From Sandarakinorhabdus limnophila DSM 17366 (GTDB lineage Bacteria > Pseudomonadota > Alphaproteobacteria > Sphingomonadales > Sphingomonadaceae), in the NCBI RefSeq assembly GCF_000420765.1, contig NZ_ATVO01000008.1, positions 62,001 through 126,000 on the forward strand: a stretch of DNA of 64,000 bases, read 5' to 3'. Position 1 is the first letter of the stretch, and every line of letters starts with the position of its first letter. The translations under genes were made by a program, and so were the position numbers. The notes beneath the pieces were generated by a model that was not told where the DNA came from, did no database searches, and saw nothing but the letters and a program-made list of their open reading frames with translations. Shown in pieces: positions 61,606 to 64,000 of the stretch.

Positions 61606-63804
61606 ATGAAGCTTGCGTTGTTGGCCTCGGCTCTGCTGGTTGGTGTGCCCGTGATGGCCCAGCAGACACCGCAGGCACAGCAACTGACGCTTGAGCGCGT
61701 CTATGCCTCACCTTCGCTGGGGGGCCCGCGCCCGCGTGTGCTGAAACTGGCCCCCGATGGCCGGCTGGCGACGCTGCTGAAAAGCCGGCCAAGCGACAAG
61801 GACCGATTCGACCTGTGGGCGGTGGACACCGCGACCGGTCAAAGCCGGATGCTGGTCGATTCGGAAAAGCTGTCCAGTGGCGCTGCGCTGTCCGAAGCCG
61901 AACGCATGAACCGCGAACGCCGGCGCATTGCCGACGTCAAGGGCATCACCGATTATGCCTGGGCACCCGATGCGAAACGCCTGCTGGTGCCGGTGGACGG
62001 CGATCTGTGGGTGGCCGCCCTCGATGGCAGCATCACCCGCCTGACCCAGACGCCGGAAACCGAGACAGATGCCAAGCTGAGCCCCAAGGGCGGCTTTGCC
62101 AGCTTCGTGCGCGACGGCCATTTGTTCGTGCAAGCCTTGGCCGGCGGCGACGCGCGCGAAGTGGCCGGGGAAAACACGCCGAAGGTGAGCTGGGGCGTTG
62201 CCGAGTTCATCGCGCAGGAAGAGCTGGACCGGTTCGACGGTCACTGGTGGGCACCTGACGACAGCCGCATCGCCGTGGCGCGCGTCGACGAATCCCCGGT
62301 GAAGCAGGTGACACGCGCTGCCATCGGTGCCGATGGCACCCGCCTGTTCACCCAGGCCTATCCGGCGGCCGGCACCGCCAATGCCGACGTATCGCTGTGG
62401 CTGGTGAACCCGGATGGAACGGGCAAGACCAAGGTCGATCTTGGCCCGTCGACCGACATCTATGTCGCCCGTGTCGCCTGGGCCGTGGATGGCAAGACGC
62501 TGTATGTCCAGCGCCTCACCCGCGATCAGCAGCGGCTCGATATCCTTGCCGTTGATCCGGTCACCGGTGCGTCGCGGGTGCTGGCCAGCGAGACCGCAAA
62601 GACCTGGGTCAATGTCCACGACAATTTCCGCCCGCTGAAGGACGGCAGCATCCTGTGGGCCAGCGAGCGTGACGGTTATCGCCACCTCTATCGCCTTGCC
62701 GGCGGCACAGCGCAGCAAGTGACCAGCGGGCGCTGGGTGATGGATGAATTGGTGGGCGTTGATGAAAAGCGCGGGCGCTTGTGGTTCACCGGCTTTGCCG
62801 ATTCCACGCTGGAAAAACAGGTCTATGCGCTCGATTTCCGCAAGGCCGGCGCCAAACCGCAGCGACTGACGGCGCCGGGCGGCTGGCACGAAGCCGTGAT
62901 GGATGATGCCGGTCAGCGCCTGATCTTCACCAGTTCCACCCCCAGCCAGCCAGCGCAGGTGTGGTTGGGTGACGGGGCCGGCAAGCGGCTGGCGTGGATC
63001 GAGGAAAACCGCCTCAATGCCAATCACCCCTATGCGCCCTATCTCGCCAGCCATGTGGTGCCGCAATTCGGCACGCTCACTGCCGCCGATGGCCAGGCGA
63101 TGGACTGGCGCCTGCTGAAACCCGCTGGCCCCGGCCCGTTCCCGGTGCTGATGCAGGTCTATGGCGGGCCCCATGCGCACAATGTCCACAAGCGCTTCAC
63201 TGCGCCGATCGAACAGTATCTGGTCGCCAAGGGCTGGGCGGTGTTCCAGCTCGACAATCGCGGCAGCAACAACCGCGGCATGGCGTTTGAGGCGCCGATC
63301 TTCCGCGCCATGGGCGGCGTCGAGGTGCAGGACCACGTGCAGGCGTTGCAATGGATCAAAGCGCAACCCTGGGCCGGCAAGGTGGCGGTCAATGGCTGGT
63401 CCTACGGCGGTTACATGGTGCTGAAGCTGCTGGAAGCCGCGCCGGGCGGGTTTGCGGCGGGCATCGCCGGCGCGCCGGTGACACGCTGGGAACTGTACGA
63501 CACCGCCTATACCGAGCGTTATCTCGGCAATCCGGTCACGGAACCTGCCGTCTATGCAAAATCAGGCGCGCTGGGTGATGCCGGCAAGATCAAGGACCCG
63601 CTGCTGCTGATCCACGGCATGGCGGATGACAACGTGGTGTTCGAGAATTCCACCGCGCTGATGACGGCACTGCAACGGGCGAAGACGCCGTTTGATCTGA
63701 TGGTCTATCCCGGTGCCACCCACGCCACGCCGGGCCTCGAAGTGCACACGTGGATCACGCGGCTGAAGTTCCTGGGGCGGACGGTGGCGCCGACAGGGTA
63801 TTGA
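61606..63804 (+). CDS. Secreted dipeptidyl-peptidase IV-like S9 peptidase
   Basis: 732 residues from the ATG at 61606 (GGGGGA six bases before). Signal peptide MKLALLASALLVGVPVMAQ. Beta-propeller with the substrate N-terminus binding motif EELDRFDGHWWAP (two Glu), then alpha/beta hydrolase with catalytic Ser599 in NGWSYGGYMV, Asp674 in HGMADDNVVF and His706 in GATHATPG. Removes X-Pro (or X-Ala) dipeptides from the N-terminus of peptides; common in sphingomonads. Confidence 0.95.
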   Translation: MKLALLASALLVGVPVMAQQTPQAQQLTLERVYASPSLGGPRPRVLKLAPDGRLATLLKSRPSDKDRFDLWAVDTATGQSRMLVDSEKLSSGAALSEAERMNRERRRIADVKGITDYAWAPDAKRLLVPVDGDLWVAALDGSITRLTQTPETETDAKLSPKGGFASFVRDGHLFVQALAGGDAREVAGENTPKVSWGVAEFIAQEELDRFDGHWWAPDDSRIAVARVDESPVKQVTRAAIGADGTRLFTQAYPAAGTANADVSLWLVNPDGTGKTKVDLGPSTDIYVARVAWAVDGKTLYVQRLTRDQQRLDILAVDPVTGASRVLASETAKTWVNVHDNFRPLKDGSILWASERDGYRHLYRLAGGTAQQVTSGRWVMDELVGVDEKRGRLWFTGFADSTLEKQVYALDFRKAGAKPQRLTAPGGWHEAVMDDAGQRLIFTSSTPSQPAQVWLGDGAGKRLAWIEENRLNANHPYAPYLASHVVPQFGTLTAADGQAMDWRLLKPAGPGPFPVLMQVYGGPHAHNVHKRFTAPIEQYLVAKGWAVFQLDNRGSNNRGMAFEAPIFRAMGGVEVQDHVQALQWIKAQPWAGKVAVNGWSYGGYMVLKLLEAAPGGFAAGIAGAPVTRWELYDTAYTERYLGNPVTEPAVYAKSGALGDAGKIKDPLLLIHGMADDNVVFENSTALMTALQRAKTPFDLMVYPGATHATPGLEVHTWITRLKFLGRTVAPTGY

Positions 63805-63813
63805 GGGAAGGAG

Positions 63814-63994
63814 GGCGCGGCCGGCGGCGGAGCCGCCGAGTCCGCTGAGGTGGAGGAGGAAGGACGAAAGAGCGTGGCGGAGCCACGCCGTCGGACGACA
63901 CACGAAAAAGGCGACCTACAAGGTCGCCTTTTTTGGTCGCCGGCCAGAGTGCGGCGAGTCTGGAAATAGCGCAATATGCTATTTCCAGCCGCCT
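63814..63994 (-). repeat. Palindromic intergenic element, copy B
   Basis: 181 bp, reverse orientation of the element at 38953-39131. Shared parts: GGCGCGGCCGGCGG and AGCCGCCGAGTCCGCT (63814-63846 together), GCGTGGCGGAGCCACGCCGTC (63872-63892), and CGGCGAGTCTGGAAATAGC with GCTATTTCCAGCCGCCT (63952-63994). The terminator in the middle is unrelated to copy A and the loop of the last palindrome differs (GCAATAT versus GGC). Confidence 0.85.
63905..63934. terminator. Two-way terminator after the DPP-IV gene
   Basis: AAAAAGGCGACCT and AGGTCGCCTTTTTT flank a three-base loop; runs of A and T on the two sides let it work in both directions, probably for this gene and one beyond the window edge. Confidence 0.9.
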
Positions 63995-64000
63995 TACTCG

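Overview
The window reads as chromosomal DNA of a GC-rich aerobic anoxygenic phototrophic alphaproteobacterium, most likely a sphingomonad. The basis is the gene set and order: an oxygen-dependent Mg-protoporphyrin cyclase (acsF) inside a bchFNBHLM-puhABC-acsF-puhE-hemA block, a ChvI/ChvG-HprK/RapZ-EIIA-HPr cluster facing pckA, and a CysG/DUF2849/CysI/DUF934/CysH sulfate-assimilation operon. Genus cannot be fixed from the sequence alone. Genes are tightly packed with many ATGA or TGATG overlaps. No tRNA, rRNA, CRISPR array, insertion sequence or prophage was recognised.

Layout. (1) 1-17.6 kb: half of a photosynthesis gene cluster. A leftward operon (bchF-N-B-H-L-M, puhA-B-C, orf97, acsF, puhE, hemA, the last cut by the window edge) runs from Mg chelation to the reaction-centre H subunit; a divergent rightward operon (bchG, a PucC-type MFS protein, bchP, tspO) attaches and reduces the tail. 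lhaA, usual between bchM and puhA in related clusters, is absent. (2) 17.6-20.1 kb: lipoprotein cytochrome c, ccmB, ccmA and the septation protein YciB. (3) 20.1-24.4 kb: a sigma-54/PspF-controlled phage-shock operon (small peptide, pspA, pspB, two pspC) that continues into four extra small membrane/coiled-coil genes sharing a PspB-like heptad motif. This is the least conventional system in the window. (4) 24.4-32.7 kb: sufE, two thioesterases, a phosphodiesterase, 6-phosphogluconolactonase, an SDR enzyme, dnaJ, dnaK with a heat-shock-type promoter, a metallopeptidase-like protein and an HNH-like protein.

(5) 32.7-39.7 kb: a TetR regulator divergent from a hydrolase/oxidoreductase pair, SelO, HIT protein, PhnA, Rho and a TlpA-like lipoprotein. 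(6) 39.8-46.2 kb: argH (with a Tat/lipoprotein-like N-terminus), an LptM-like lipoprotein, lysA, an MHS transporter and a penicillin/AHL acylase. (7) 46.2-53.9 kb: M28 peptidase, HPr, EIIA, a fused HprK-RapZ, ChvG, ChvI and divergent pckA, a carbon/nitrogen and envelope signalling locus. (8) 54-64 kb: HNH endonuclease, sulfate assimilation operon, RNase E/G, and a secreted dipeptidyl-peptidase IV-like enzyme.

Two intergenic regions (after rho and after the DPP-IV gene) carry inverted copies of the same ~180-bp palindromic element wrapped around unrelated terminator hairpins. Most other findings concern start-codon hairpins, promoters and gene fusions that a standard annotation would miss.
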